The position numbers and the translations under genes are program-made. From NCBI GenBank assembly GCA_963575745.1, contig CAUYUJ010019931.1, positions 103,936 to 167,935 of the forward strand: DNA of 64,000 nucleotides. Reading direction: 5' to 3'. This stretch comes from Prorocentrum cordatum. Taxonomy: Eukaryota; Sar; Dinophyceae; Prorocentrales; Prorocentraceae. This document shows, piece by piece, positions 1 to 11,000 of this stretch (position 1 is the first letter of the stretch; each line of letters begins with the position of its first letter). The notes below the pieces were generated by a model. The model was not told the DNA's origin. It did not search any database and worked only from the letters and a program-made list of their open reading frames with translations.

Positions 1-1383
1 TCTACGGGAGGGGGTCCGCCCCAGCAGCTCGGGGCGACAAGCCCCAAACAGCTGTGACTGACTCCCCCCCTCGCAGGACGAGCCGCACCTACGGCATGCA
101 GCTAAATTACCCGACAAAAAGATCTCGTGACCCCTCATACGAGAAATGGGGACATGGTCAGAGAGCTCCAGAGGCCCACCACCCCCAGGACCCGCGGGCG
201 ACGGGGGGGCCTTGGGACCGAGGGTGCACGGCCTCTTCGCGGGAGGCTCAACCTCCTGAGACAGCACACCGTCCTGGGTGAGACGCACCACCGTCTCGTC
301 AAGCGACGGCGGCGAGTCGAGGTCGAAACGAACACGCGGGCGGACCGAGCGAGAGGGGGGCACGGCCCCGTCCAGGGCCGCTTCCTCCCCCTCCCCCTCT
401 TCCTCCTCCCTCGGGCGAATTGGTGGACGCCTGTCGCCCGAGTCACTCAGCCTGACGCGCACGCATCTCAAGGGGAGATCGGACTCAGGCTCGCTCTCAC
501 GGGATCTCTTGCACCCCCCCACCCCCCCCCCCCCCCCACCACCCCCGCCCCGACTACCCGACGGCGACGACGGCGGCGGCAGCCCAGTAGCGCCAGCAGG
601 CACGGGACGAGCCTGCGCGCGCACGGTGTCGCACATCATGCGGCTCAGTCTGCGCCTGCCTCTCTCAGAGCGGGCCGAGGCCAGACAGAGCGAGCACCTC
701 CAGCGACCTCTGATCTCCACGGGCCGATGGCAAAGGGCAGGAGGAGGGGGAGGAGGACGGCGGCGGAGGCGAGGGGGCTTCAGATGCCTACGCCTCAGCG
801 GCGTCTCGGTGCGGTCAGGGACGACCGTTCCAAGCGCCAAGGCCTCCTGGCACTGAGCAACCCAGCACGAGACCTGTCGGAGGAGGAGGAGGGAAGCAGC
901 ATGTCCGTTCTCAATATTTTCAGACAGCGCATGAGTCTCCATTCCTTTGCGCGCAGCCTGGTCAGCAAAGTCATTGCCAACCTTCTCAACTGACCAATCC
1001 GTCTGATGAGATTTAACCCACGAAAAAGACAGCACGTCCTCCTGCAGGCCGCCGTGATCATCTATCGCGCGCCAGATCTGGCGCCAAATATCAAGGTTCT
1101 GCCGCGAAACATCCAAGCACCATTCTCGGCCACGGAGGTTAATTCCCTCAATGGCAGGCAGATGATCGGACTTAATGTCGAGAGGGGCCCTACCAACCTG
1201 CAGCACTTTAAGAATCGCAAACAACTCGGCCCGAGGGACGCTTTGCTCGTGCCCAGGCAGAGGGCCAAACGCCTTACCTTTTAGCGAGGCCCCATCCATG
1301 ACGGCAAAACCCCAGCCCGCACGGGCCGATTCGGGCCAAAAAGGGAGGACGCGGCCTGATCCATCCGTAAAAAACAGTGCCGG
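1..1383 (-). pseudogene. LINE A RNase H and C-terminal Cys motif, open at left edge
   Basis: From the T-run near 1,370 the frame is open without a stop to base 1. It begins with the RNase H pattern FFTDGSGR (Asp), then PRAELFAIL (Glu, near 1,230), IKSDHLPAI (Asp, near 1,170) and NDFADQAA (Asp, near 972), so all four acidic residues are present. A Pro/Gly/Glu-rich linker contains CSLCLAS and a run of Gly from poly-C at 512-541. The end, at about 150-20, reads GHEIFLSGNLAACRRCG followed by Cys-x2-Cys and a later Cys. A matching Cys motif ends element D. RNase H removes the RNA template during cDNA synthesis. Confidence 0.82.
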
Positions 1384-2850
1384 TGACATCTAGAGGGCCT
1401 AAGGCCCTAAGCTCATACCCCCAGCACTCGGACATACAAGGGGGTCGCAGCTCAGGAAGCCACGCCCTGGGAAAGAGACATCGTTGGAAGAAGGGGCATT
1501 GCGTCGGGGCGTGACGGGCCCGCTCCAAGTGAGGGGCCTCTAGGGCTTCGACGCGTGCCTCTTCGCTCTGAGGGCAACGATAAAATCGGTGGTGCAGACA
1601 ACCTGGCACCGCTCCGCAGGCCTGACACTCCTGAAACAAAGAGTAGCCATGCTGCCACAGGCGTTGCTGCGACCACTGACCACCAATCATGGTGGATCGT
1701 AGGGCTGCCATGGCCAAAGGCGACAGCTTCCACTTAGCACGCTCCTTGGCCTCTGCAAAAAGGGCACGGATCGGCTCGACCCAGTAGCCATCGGGGGCTC
1801 GGGGGACGCGACGATCAGGATCCTCAGGCGCCTGCTCCTCCCGCTGCGCCCATTGACGCCAGCCATCCAGCTCGTAGTCCCGCAGCGCTAAGGTGTGCAC
1901 CCAGGTCGGCGAGACCTCGGTCAGGTCGAGCGCTATGCCACGCCTCGTGCGCCATAGGAGTGCCGACGATGCTGTCCATCCAAGTCTGCGCAACTGCAGT
2001 GCCAGCGCACCCGCAGGGCCAGCCACCATCGTCCACGGCTCCTTGGCCAGCAACACTCTCGGCGTCTGGAGCTGCCAGGCGTCCTGAAGCACCTCTAGGG
2101 GGACCGAGCGAGCCGCCACCATGCGCGCCCAAGTGCGGACAGGGCCCGTCACGGCTATGCAATCAGGATGCTGCCTCCAGGAGGGCTCTAGCCGCGAAGC
2201 CACCCACGTCGAAGATGCAGCAGGCGTCTTGGCCCATCCTTCTCTCGCACGGGCCGCCATGCGCTTCGCTAAGTGCGGCGGCGCGCTGGTAACCTGCAGC
2301 CCGTACGTCATGCCAGGCCCTAGGGACGGAGAGGTGATCTGCCTGTACTCCTTCGTCCTGAGCCCTCGCAGGCGCCGAAAACGTGGCATGCGCGCCGTCA
2401 CCTGACGCACTCGCTTCCCGACTACACCGTAGCGCAGCCTCCTGCCACTAGCAACTTCCATGCCCAGCACCTTGAGAACGGATACGGGTTTGAAGCCATG
2501 CTTCTGGACACGACGGGCTACTGCGGTGGCTAGCGGCATGTCCGTGGCCATCACCTTGGCCTTGCTCACTGCGATCGGCCGCTCCAGTTCTCTCAGCGCG
2601 TCCGCCAGCAGCGCCAGCGTCTCCGCCGAGGCCCGAATGATGTCCGCCCACTTCATGACAATCTGCAGCGCGAGGTCATCCGCATAGACGTCTAGACTAC
2701 GAGGCATCCGAGCGGTCTCCTCCATGAACGCATCCAGAGGCTCGGGGAACAGCAGCTGCAAGAAAAACATCGCGTCCGTGCAGCCAGGCAGCACGCCTTG
2801 AAGCACCGTCGCGGCGTATGAAAAAGGTCCCTGCCCACGACAGCCGACGA
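1376..2850 (-). pseudogene. LINE A reverse transcriptase motifs B-C, thumb and Cys/His motif
   Basis: TVLQGVLPGCTDAMFF near 2,800 is motif B, and DVYADDLALQ near 2,685 is motif C with the YADD catalytic box. The thumb and connection region follows. The pattern CQACGAVPGCLHHRFYRCP near 1,610 is a Cys/His motif of the kind found after the RT in many LINEs. Near 1,370 the frame runs into six T in a row and then stops making sense, while the RNase H frame opens at the same point. A single indel in this homopolymer explains the break. Confidence 0.82.
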
Positions 2851-4325
2851 GGTGCGCGGTACATGAGCAGAGCCATGCGAAGTATCGTCGTCGGGAAACC
2901 GTAGCGTTGAGCAGCCACAACGAGCTTACGCCACGGAACTCGATCGAAACACTTGTTGATATCCACCAGTGCCGTAACCACTGCTAGATCAGGGTGACGG
3001 GCAGCTGCCTCCAGCCGCACCAGCAGCCTCGCCGCCACATCGACTGTGCACTTCTTCACCCCCATGGCGAAGTAGGGGCGCGCGCGATCCCGTGCCCAAC
3101 GCCGCACGTACACCAGCCTCAGCTTGGTCCACACACGGTAGACCGAGGGCAGGAGTGCTATCGGGCGAAAGCCTCCGCCCTCCTTGCTGAGGAGTACAAT
3201 GTGCGCCATCATCATCTGAGTAGGCCATCGATGCCACGTCTCGATGGCCCACATCAGGTAAACAAGAAACGCCAAAGCCTCGTCACCCAGTAGCGAGATC
3301 GCCCGGGGAGACAACTTATCGGGGCCAGTACCCGTGCGCCAAGGAAAACTCCGCGCAGCGCGCCTGACGTCAGCCACCTTCGGCACCGAAAGGTGGTCAG
3401 ATGGCAAATCTCGAAGCAGTGCAGCCAATTCCCCTCCTTCGGAATCGGCTGGCAAAAGATGTCCAACATCGAACTCAGGGTCCTCCCCTCCAGGACCTGG
3501 CGCCGACGATCCCAGGGCCGTGCCCTTCCAGATGCCGCACCACATGTCCATCTGCCCGTCCGCGACCTCCTGGGCCTGTGACCGCGAGCGAGGTGAGGGT
3601 TGGACCGACGTACTGGCGTCCAACTCTGAGTGAGTCCAGCCCCGCAACTTCGTGTAGTTGAAGACCTGCGTAGGCGAGATGATCAGCGCGTCTCTGGCCC
3701 ACTTGTAGAAAGCCTTGCGCCTGGCATCCGCCGCTGCCCTCTCCAGCAACTCGGCATGAGCATGCGCGGCTTCTGACACCGCCAAGAAGAGTGAGGAAGA
3801 GTGTGCGCAGCAATCTTTTGAGCCGATAGCTACGGACCTGGGGCAAGCAGCAGCCGCATCGAGTAGGAACGGTAAGCCCAGAAACAGCTCGAGGCCGCGC
3901 TCGGAGCACACATCACGAATGCGTCCCGCTTTCAAAACCCGATGGAGCCTCTGAGCCCGAAGTCCGATCCCCTGGGGCCTATCCAAGGCCACGGCATAAT
4001 CAGCTATGGCTTGACCGATGCCCCTAAACAGCCTAGCCCCAGGCACACTAGCAGGCTTCCCGTGGGTGGGCAGTCCTCCTACGGGTCGCCAAACATATCT
4101 AGGGCCCTCAGACCTCCCCAGGTATCGGTCCTTGTCATTCACTTGATAAATATGACACAAATCAGCTTCCACCATGGAACAGAAGGAACCGTACAACGCA
4201 TCCAACCTCGGAGCAAGCTGACTCGTGTCGGAGGGCACCCCAAGAGCTGAATCCTCAGCGAGGACGTCCAAATACGGCTGGGGCTCCGGGGGCCCTCCAA
4301 AGGGTGACATCCCGCAAACTCGGGA
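2840..4325 (-). pseudogene. LINE A reverse transcriptase, linker, fingers and palm motif A
   Basis: A helical linker is followed by reverse transcriptase motifs: IVLLSKEGGGFRPIALLPSV (fingers) near 3,170 and ALVDINKCFDRVPW near 2,955, which is motif A with the first catalytic Asp. The text VFNYTKLRGW in the linker is typical of dinoflagellate LINE proteins in my experience, but I cannot check that here. The frame breaks near 2,840 between MYRAPRRL and the motif B region. The next module picks up in the +1 frame, so the break is probably one inserted or deleted base. Confidence 0.82.
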
Positions 4326-5110
4326 GGGAGCCTGGGGAAGGCCTTGGGACCCTGAAAGCAAAGCTGTTGCATCTCCCGAGGATGGGCCGAGAGATCGAGC
4401 AGGATGGGGAAGTGGGGTCTGGCCGCCCAGTCTGAGGCACAGCGTGGGTCCAGACAGGCCTTCGCGAGAGAAGGACTGGCAAGCCAGAAATCGACAGCAC
4501 GATAATTCCCCTGCGGCGAGCGACAGGTGCCCCCACCGCTAGGCACCACACACTGGGCAGGGAAGATGTCGAGGAGGCCTGTAACCTCGAGCTCACTTGC
4601 CGTGGTGTTCCAGTCTCCTGCAATGAGAAACGGACTGGCATAGTACCTGAGCACCTCCCCAAGGCGCGTCAGCTTCTGAAAATTGCGCGGCAGGTACGCA
4701 TGATCTGGCACGGATTCTACATACATAGAGCCGAGAATCACTCCCCCAGGTAATCCAAGATCTGCATGAACTGCCACACTCCACGCTGGTACAACTTCAA
4801 AACTCTTCGCGCCGTCGGGCATCTCCAACAGACGTGTCGATATGAAATCACGGATGAACAAACCTACTCCCGCACTAGGCTTGCCCGACTCCAACCGACG
4901 GCACGCCGAAATATATGCCTTCCAGCCATGACGCGAAGCCCAACTCGTAGCTGCCTGCAGATCCCCAGCATCCACACGCAACTCCTGGGCCGCCACGACC
5001 ATGACGCCCTCGGTGCTCTGCTCCAGGAACTGCCGACAGCTGAGCCAGCAGGAGCCGTTGAAGGAGGCGAGCGTGATCTGCTTCTTGCGCGCCCTCCTCG
5101 GCGCACGATG
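4290..5110 (-). pseudogene. LINE A endonuclease (EEP/AP-endonuclease fold)
   Basis: The frame beginning near KKQITLASFNGSCW carries the marks of the exonuclease-endonuclease-phosphatase fold. These are the Gln-Glu motif AAQELRV near 4,985, AGDWNTT near 4,610 (Asp and Asn of the catalytic centre), VDFWLAS near 4,495, and a His in DWAARPHFP near 4,420. In LINEs this domain nicks the target DNA for target-primed reverse transcription. Unlike elements B and C, this copy keeps the catalytic Glu. The frame is lost near 4,300, in a run of G and C, just before the linker to the reverse transcriptase. Confidence 0.8.
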
Positions 5111-5111
5111 C

Positions 5112-6149
5112 CTAGCCCACCTGCACGAGCTCAGGCTGCGGTGGGCCTGCACTGGCCGCGGCTGCCCCGAGTCCTCCCCCAGGGACGCTAGGGGGATGGC
5201 GAAACGCCGTGGCCTCCGCAGGGGGCGCACTGCCCATGACCACGTCGTTCCTCGCGGGCGGCAGAGCCGCGGCGGGGGCCCCCGACGCCTGCGGCGCTGC
5301 CTCAGCTGTGGCCGCAGGACCACCCAGCTGTGGCGCCTGAGCAGCCTGATTGCTGCTCGGCGGAGGAGGGCCCGATGCCGCGGCGTCTGCTGCCAATGCC
5401 GCGGCCCGCGATGCTGGGAAGGCCACCCCCATGGCCTGCACCTCGGCGTGGATCGACTGCAGCAGCTGCAAGCCCTGGCCCGACGCGACCGAGCCCTCCG
5501 CGTTGTTGATGAGCGTCTGGAGGTTGAGCAGGCTGGTCGCGACCGCCGCGAGGTCCATGCCCTGGTGCCCCGCCGTGGCGATGGTGACGGCCTTCCGCGC
5601 CTCCATGACCTCCTTCTGCAGCCCCTCCACGTCGTCCGCCAAGGCGCTGGCCTTCTGGCGCAAGGTAGCGACGCGCTCCTCCGCCTCAGCCAGCTGCTTG
5701 TCCACGTCCTGTTTCTCCTTCGACTTGATGGCGAGGCGATCCTGGGCGCTACGCAGCACATCCTCTGGCGGGCGCGTCTTCCGCTCCTCAGCCTCCAGGA
5801 ACTGGAGCTCGCGAGCGGCTGCGACGACCAGCGGGTGATCGTCGTCGTACTTGAGGCGACGGAGGGCGGCGAGCCCCTTGCGGGCTCGAGCCACGGCCTG
5901 GGACTCCTCCAGCTGGTCCCTGGCCCGCTCCGCCCGCTCTCCATCATCAGTGTCACGATCCCGACGGCGACGGCGATCAGCCGCAGCAGAGGCCGACCGT
6001 GTGCGTGCAGGTGCATCCGACCCCGCAGGCTTGCGCCCCTGCCAGTCACGCCCACACTTCCAGCACGTCGACCTCGATGCGTAGTTGGTCTTGAAGCCGC
6101 AGAGCTTCGTCGCGACGCACGCCCACTGGCGATCCGCAGCTCCGTCAGC
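5112..6149 (-). pseudogene. LINE A ORF1-like: RanBP2-type zinc finger plus coiled coil
   Basis: The frame is open from just after a TGA at 6152-6150 down to a stop at 5112. Its first residues hold a W-A-C-x5-C-x3-N-x6-C-x2-C pattern (TKLCGFKTNYASRSTCWKCG), which fits a RanBP2-type zinc finger. An Arg/Asp-rich stretch and a long charged heptad region at roughly 5,900-5,580 (ending near DVEGLQKEVMEARKA) should form a coiled coil. An Ala/Pro/Gln-rich tail follows. Such a protein could be the RNA-binding ORF1 product of the LINE, by analogy with other LINE ORF1 proteins. Its stop overlaps the start of the endonuclease frame, which is in the +1 frame. No convincing start codon is visible because the 5' end is damaged. 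Confidence 0.6.
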
Positions 6150-6466
6150 TCATCCTGCGGCCGTTGCCCACGGGCGGGGGGTCCCCGCAGCGCCTGGCGC
6201 CATTGCGCCACGGTCGCCACCGCCCGTAGTGTGTTCGCCGTGATGCCCAGCGAGGACGGCGCGGGCGCGTGCCTGCCTCAAGAGCAGGCGGGCGGCCGCG
6301 CGCGCTCGGCGAGCCCGCCGATGCCACGCGGGCGATCGCGCCCGAGCGGTCTCTGGCGGGGGAAACGGAATGTTCACCGACGCCCGCTGAACACGGGTGA
6401 CGGCTGGGGGCTGAGGCAAGCGGGCCGACCCCTCGGCCACGGCCAGAGCCACCTAAAGAAGCGAGA

Positions 6467-6665
6467 AGGAGTGGGGGGAATTGAAAAAGAAAGGCAGAGA
6501 GGATGGAAGGAAGGGCAGAGAAGGAGAGACGAAGGAGAAGCAGCAGAGGCACAGAAGGAAGAGGACGAAGGGAGGAAGAGAAGGACGAGAGAGAGGGAGA
6601 GGAGGAGGAGGAGGAAGAGGAGGAGGAGGAGGAGGAAGAGAGAAGGAAGAGCTGAGGGGGGGGCA
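6467..6665. repeat. AGG-rich polypurine tract
   Basis: Almost uninterrupted purines on the plus strand (AGG and AGA units). It separates LINE A from the PDZ exon at 6.8 kb. No gene is supported in it. Confidence 0.9.
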
Positions 6666-6721
6666 GGTCGAGGAGGATGAGGACGACGGGAGCAGCAAAC
6701 GGGACGGGAGGGGGGCCAATC

Positions 6722-6830
6722 CTCCACGAGGAGCTGCCAGCCCAAGACCTTCACGAGGGGGTCCTTGGACTTCGGCACGACGAGGGGCGCCACGAACTCC
6801 CGCATCTTCCCGCCCCCCTCCGACCGCCGC
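6722..6830 (-). CDS. PDZ-like domain, N-terminal half exon
   Basis: Minus-strand translation gives KMREFVAPLVVPKSKDPL, then KVLGWQLLVE, very close to the block at 32.2 kb (EFLVPLVVPKSSDPLAKVLG). This is the first third of the PDZ-like domain, ending at the LGW ligand-loop motif and the following strand. The similarity stops at GAG before GATTGG, exactly where the 33.3-kb exon stops before GATCGG. A conserved intron position with a GA donor is therefore likely. The rest of the domain is not found downstream: after a purine tract, LINE A begins about 570 bases further on. This could be an exon of the same gene as the blocks at 27-51 kb or a stranded fragment. The 5' limit is approximate. Confidence 0.6.
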
Positions 6831-6875
6831 ACCCGGCGCTCCACGACCTGCCGCGGCCGTGGCGTTTCCCTCTCA

Positions 6876-7020
6876 CCTCCCACCTCCTCTCCTCCTGTCC
6901 TCCTCGTCTTGTTCCTCCTCCTCCGCCTCCTCCTCCTCTTCCTCCTGCTGCTGCTGCTCCTCCTACTTCTCCTCCTCCTCCTCCTCCTGCTGCTGCTGGT
7001 CCTCCTCTTCCTCCTCCAGA
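6876..7020. repeat. CCT/CTG-rich pyrimidine tract
   Basis: CCT and CTC triplets with CTG interruptions on the plus strand. It lies just upstream, in minus-strand sense, of the PDZ exon at 6.8 kb. Confidence 0.9.
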
Positions 7021-7156
7021 AATACAAAATATGAATACTTCTCTCCTCTCTCCCCTGATGACGCCCGGAAGATATTCGGCCCCCCTCCGCGTACTGTTTT
7101 TCTGTCGCACAGGACGTCCGGGAGTCAGGTTTTCGCCTAGGTTAATTTCCCAAAAT

Positions 7157-7350
7157 GCTGTTCCCGCTGCAGCGCTGACCTCATTTTCGGGCTTCCGCTC
7201 GTTCCGAATCGTGCTCCCGCTGCAGCGCTGGCCTCATTTCCGCACTTCCGCTCGCTCCGAATCGTGCTCCCGCTGCAGCGCTGGCCTCATATCCGCGCTT
7301 GCGCTCATTCCGAATCGTACTCCCGCTGCAGCACTGGCGTCATTATTTCC
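7157..7350. repeat. 53-bp tandem repeat, about 3.7 copies
   Basis: Each unit carries CTCCCGCTGCAGCGCTGG followed by a CTCATTTCC-like stretch and CTCGCTCCGAATCGT. The copies differ by a few bases. It lies between the PDZ exon and LINE B. No coding potential is supported. Confidence 0.9.
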
Positions 7351-7354
7351 AGTG

Positions 7355-7650
7355 CCATGCCACGGCATGCAATGCAATGCTATGTGGTGTTCCGCTGACA
7401 TGCCTCCAGCTGACATGCTAGGATATGCAATGCTTGACTACGCAATGCCACGCCATGCTATGCCATGCTACGCTTTGATCTTCAACACCATGCTATGCCA
7501 TGTTTTGTTCTGTGCCGCTGAGCGAAGCCATTATTTGGGCTGCAATGGTTTGTGATGCGATTCTCCACTACGCAACGCCACGCCATGCTATGACATAGTA
7601 GGCTCTGCCATGCTCTTCTGCGCCCTGCTACGCCGTGCTCTACGATGCCT
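7355..7650. repeat. Degenerate ATGCC/ATGCT short repeat
   Basis: Imperfect five-base units such as ATGCC, ATGCT and TATGC recur through the stretch. No gene is visible here. Confidence 0.7.
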
Positions 7651-7764
7651 CGCGCACACCCTCGGGATCATTGCCCTGCTCGACACCTGACTGCGCGAAT
7701 AGAGTGGAAATGTACGCCTTGGTAAAGAATGGGAGGGAGGGGTAGGACGTCAGATATGACATCG

Positions 7765-7880
7765 CTTGTCCTCCTCCTCCTCCTCCTCCTTCTCCACATC
7801 CTCCTCCTCCTCCTCGTCCTCCTCCTCCGCCTCCTCTCCCGCTCCTCCTCCTCCTCCTCCTCCACATCCTCCTCCAGGTG
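7765..7880. repeat. CCT microsatellite
   Basis: Long CCT run with a few interruptions, just upstream of LINE B. It keeps the LINE reading frame open by chance (poly-Leu/Ser) but is not part of the endonuclease protein. Confidence 0.9.
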
Positions 7881-8001
7881 GCACGAGCTTTTCGGATTTC
7901 ATCTCCTCCAGCCACCGAGAGGAGCCCTCACCCCGAAAGCCAGCGCGGGGCCCTCCCCTCTCTCCAGAGGATGGGGCCTGGCGGCGGGCCGTGAGCCGCC
8001 C

Positions 8002-11000
8002 ATGCCGCTCGCCGCCGCAGGTCTCCTTCGGGTTGTCGCATACAACCCGTGCGCGGCCATCTCGTCGTCTCGCCTTCTTGACATTGCAGAGGAGTTAGGC
8101 AGGCGGGATGTCGTGGGGCTTATCGGCACGCAGAAGAAGAGCGGAGGCGAGCAGTGGGAGGAGAAGAAGGAGGTGGGGGAGTATACAGTCGTGGAGGCAG
8201 GATACCTCAAGGGCAAGCTAGTGAGCACGAGTTGTGGGGTCGCGCTGATGTTGAGACGAGAACGTTTTCCCCTGCACTGCGTGAAGCACGTGTTCACAGC
8301 GCCCAAACAGATATGGGGGCGCGTCCACGGGGTGTTGTGCGACCGGGGAGGAGTAAGGTATGGGTTTGTGGTTATGTACTACCCGCCCAAACAGACCACC
8401 AACCAAGCCAAGCCAGCCTACCTTAAGACGATCCAGGTGATGAACGAATGGTTGAGCAATGTAATGTCGTTCCTCATGACAAGGAAGGCAGTACCCATCA
8501 TCATGACCGATCTGAATGGGGCACTGCCGTACACGGGTGACGACCACGTCTCGGGCGTGCACGGCAAAGGACACTTAACCCCAAGCAGCGCTGCACTCCG
8601 ACCTCTCCTTGAGGGATGGGGCATGTGCAGCATCGGCACTCACTGGGACCTCCCCCCCACGTTCGTAGGCAGCAACGGGCAGTCGCACATTGACCACATC
8701 CTCACAACACGAGACCTCCTTCAGGCCACGGAGCGGGTGATGGTAATGAGGAGGTCTGCTCGTCGACTCCAGCTGCATCGCGGGCACGAGGATAGGGACC
8801 ACAGACCTGTATGCGCGAGCTTCGTCCTGCAGTGGCCCGCCCTCCCTGGTAGAGAACAGCAGCGTGCTCCTCGTGCGAACCGTGAAGCTCTTTATCAATG
8901 CCTGCAGGTAGGGTACAAGAGACGGGAGGTCCTCTCTCGGATGGAAGAGCTGGCGGAAGTAAATGCCGATGAGTTTGATGCAGCCAAGGCCAGGGAGGAC
9001 ATTGATGAGATGAACACGCTGTTTATTACCACCCTGAACACCGCTGTCTCCGACGTCCTGCGCGACAGCCCGCTGTACACAGAAGATCGTAAGGAACACA
9101 CCAGAGAGCTTCGAACACTACTGGCACAGAGGAGGAGGTACAAGGAGGAGCACGATGAGCACAACACCGAGAGCACGAGCGAGCGCATCAGGCACATCAG
9201 CAAGCACTTACGGCACACTGCCAAAGAATACTGGGATGCTATCCGTGCTCGAAGATGTGCCGAGATGAAGCAAGCCCTCAAAGAGCAGAACGGGTACATG
9301 GTCCAGAAATTAGCTCGGCTTATCGCTGGAAAGAGAAGGGGGCCCCGACAAAGGAAGTTCGCCGTCGTCCCTGGATCCACAGCGTCAGCAAAGGCGTGGG
9401 CGCAGAGGTTGAAGCTTGAGCCCGAACATGGAGGCTGCAGTGCGATCCCTTACACCATAGAGGAGACGAGGAGGGACATGCAGGAGGAGGTGCGGGAGAG
9501 GGTGGAGGACAGCGAGGCCGTGTATCGTGCTGCGGAGGATTGGAGGGAGATGGCGGTTGCAGTCTGGAAACTAAAGTTTTGGAGGGCTTGGCCGTCGTGG
9601 AGCACACCTCCCGAGTGCTTGCGAATAGTGTTCCACCCCCGCAAAGTGAATGAGAGACGACCGCAGGCTGCAGTGGGTGTTGGATTTCATCAGGAGCTGC
9701 CCAGGATAGTCCGCACGCGTGGTATGCTGCAGGCAATACTGGGCACGTGCAGGCGAGTTCAGCGGTATCCCGTCCACTGGCACTGTGCCCAGGCTGCCCG
9801 TATCCCCAAACCCAATCGGAAACTGGAGTGTGACGGGGAGAGGCTGATCATGATGATGTGCACCCTGGGTCGGACCTACAACGCGGCCATGCTCAAACGT
9901 AAGAAGCCCCCATGGATTGCACCCGAATGGCTGTATGGAGGGATACATGGGAGGAGGAGGGAGGCGGCCATGGGGGTTCAGCTCGTGTCGTCGTATCGCC
10001 TGCAAGCTGGAGGAGTGTCTCATCTTCTCAGGTGTCACGACGCTGTCAACGCTTTCTACAGCCTCCATCAGGACAAGGTTCTAGAGGCCGCGGAGAGTTG
10101 TTATGACCCCCAGGACCTCCAGTTCATAGAAGATCGGGTGCGAAAAAACTTGGTGCACATCTCTGATGAGACGGGAAGTTTCTGGATGAAAGCTCGACGG
10201 GGCGTCTTCCCAGGGGACACCGGTGCCACCCGATTGTTCAACAGGACGTACCTCCCCCCCTTTGCGAAGTACGCCGACGCTGCCATCGCTCACCAGTGGC
10301 ACATCGTCTTAGAAGCGGGTCTTCCTTGGAATCACAGCGAGAAGACTCAGATAGGACTCACAGGGTTCGTCGACGACATAGGTAGCAAGGTGTTGGAGGC
10401 GGGAGAGGGGACGATGCAGGAGCAGATTGAGCGCGGGGGGGCCCTCGAGAACGAAGCTGTCGACCGTGGGCTCGCGGAGATCGGAGCGAGTCAGAATCTA
10501 GAGAAGGAGGAGAATGTGTGCTATTTTGCAGGGTGGGGATCTTACACGGCTACGAGGGCACTAGCAAGGCAAGAAACGGCACTTGATGGGAGAGTTGTAC
10601 ATCACGTGCGCTACTTAGGTGGGCTTCAAGCGTCCACATTTTCACCGTTGCCAGAGTTGCAGAAGCGGTTATCTGCCATCAAGTCCAGCTTCCACAGTAT
10701 GGGGGGATTCTGGTACAGTGACGCGCCCTTCGGCGTAAAGAGAAACGTAGTGAAAGGCTTGTTGGTAAACGCTGCCCTGTCTGGCCTCGAGGTGTGCGTA
10801 CATGGACGGGGGCCTCTGCAAGAGCGGGACCTCCAGCATCACCAATCATACATTTTGGTTAAGTGTAGGGCCATACTACAAGGCACAGCGCGCATGAACG
10901 AGAGCGACACGCACGTTATCGTAGATACTAACACGCAGATCCTTCAGAAATTTCGAATGGGCAGTCTTTACCTTGAATTACGAATAAGAAGACTTAAATG

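Larger units (their letters stand above)
1..6152 (-). mobile_element. LINE element A, non-LTR retrotransposon, frameshifted, cut by left window edge
   Basis: On the minus strand the order is zinc finger and coiled coil, apurinic-type endonuclease, reverse transcriptase, Cys/His motif, RNase H and a C-terminal Cys motif. This is the usual order of a non-LTR retrotransposon with an RNase H domain. Each module is readable, but the frame changes near 5.1, 4.3, 2.84 and 1.38 kb, so no single protein could be made. The last module is still open at base 1, so the 3' end lies outside the window. The first frame change may be a natural ORF1/ORF2 overlap; the other three look like decay or base-call errors. 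Confidence 0.85.
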
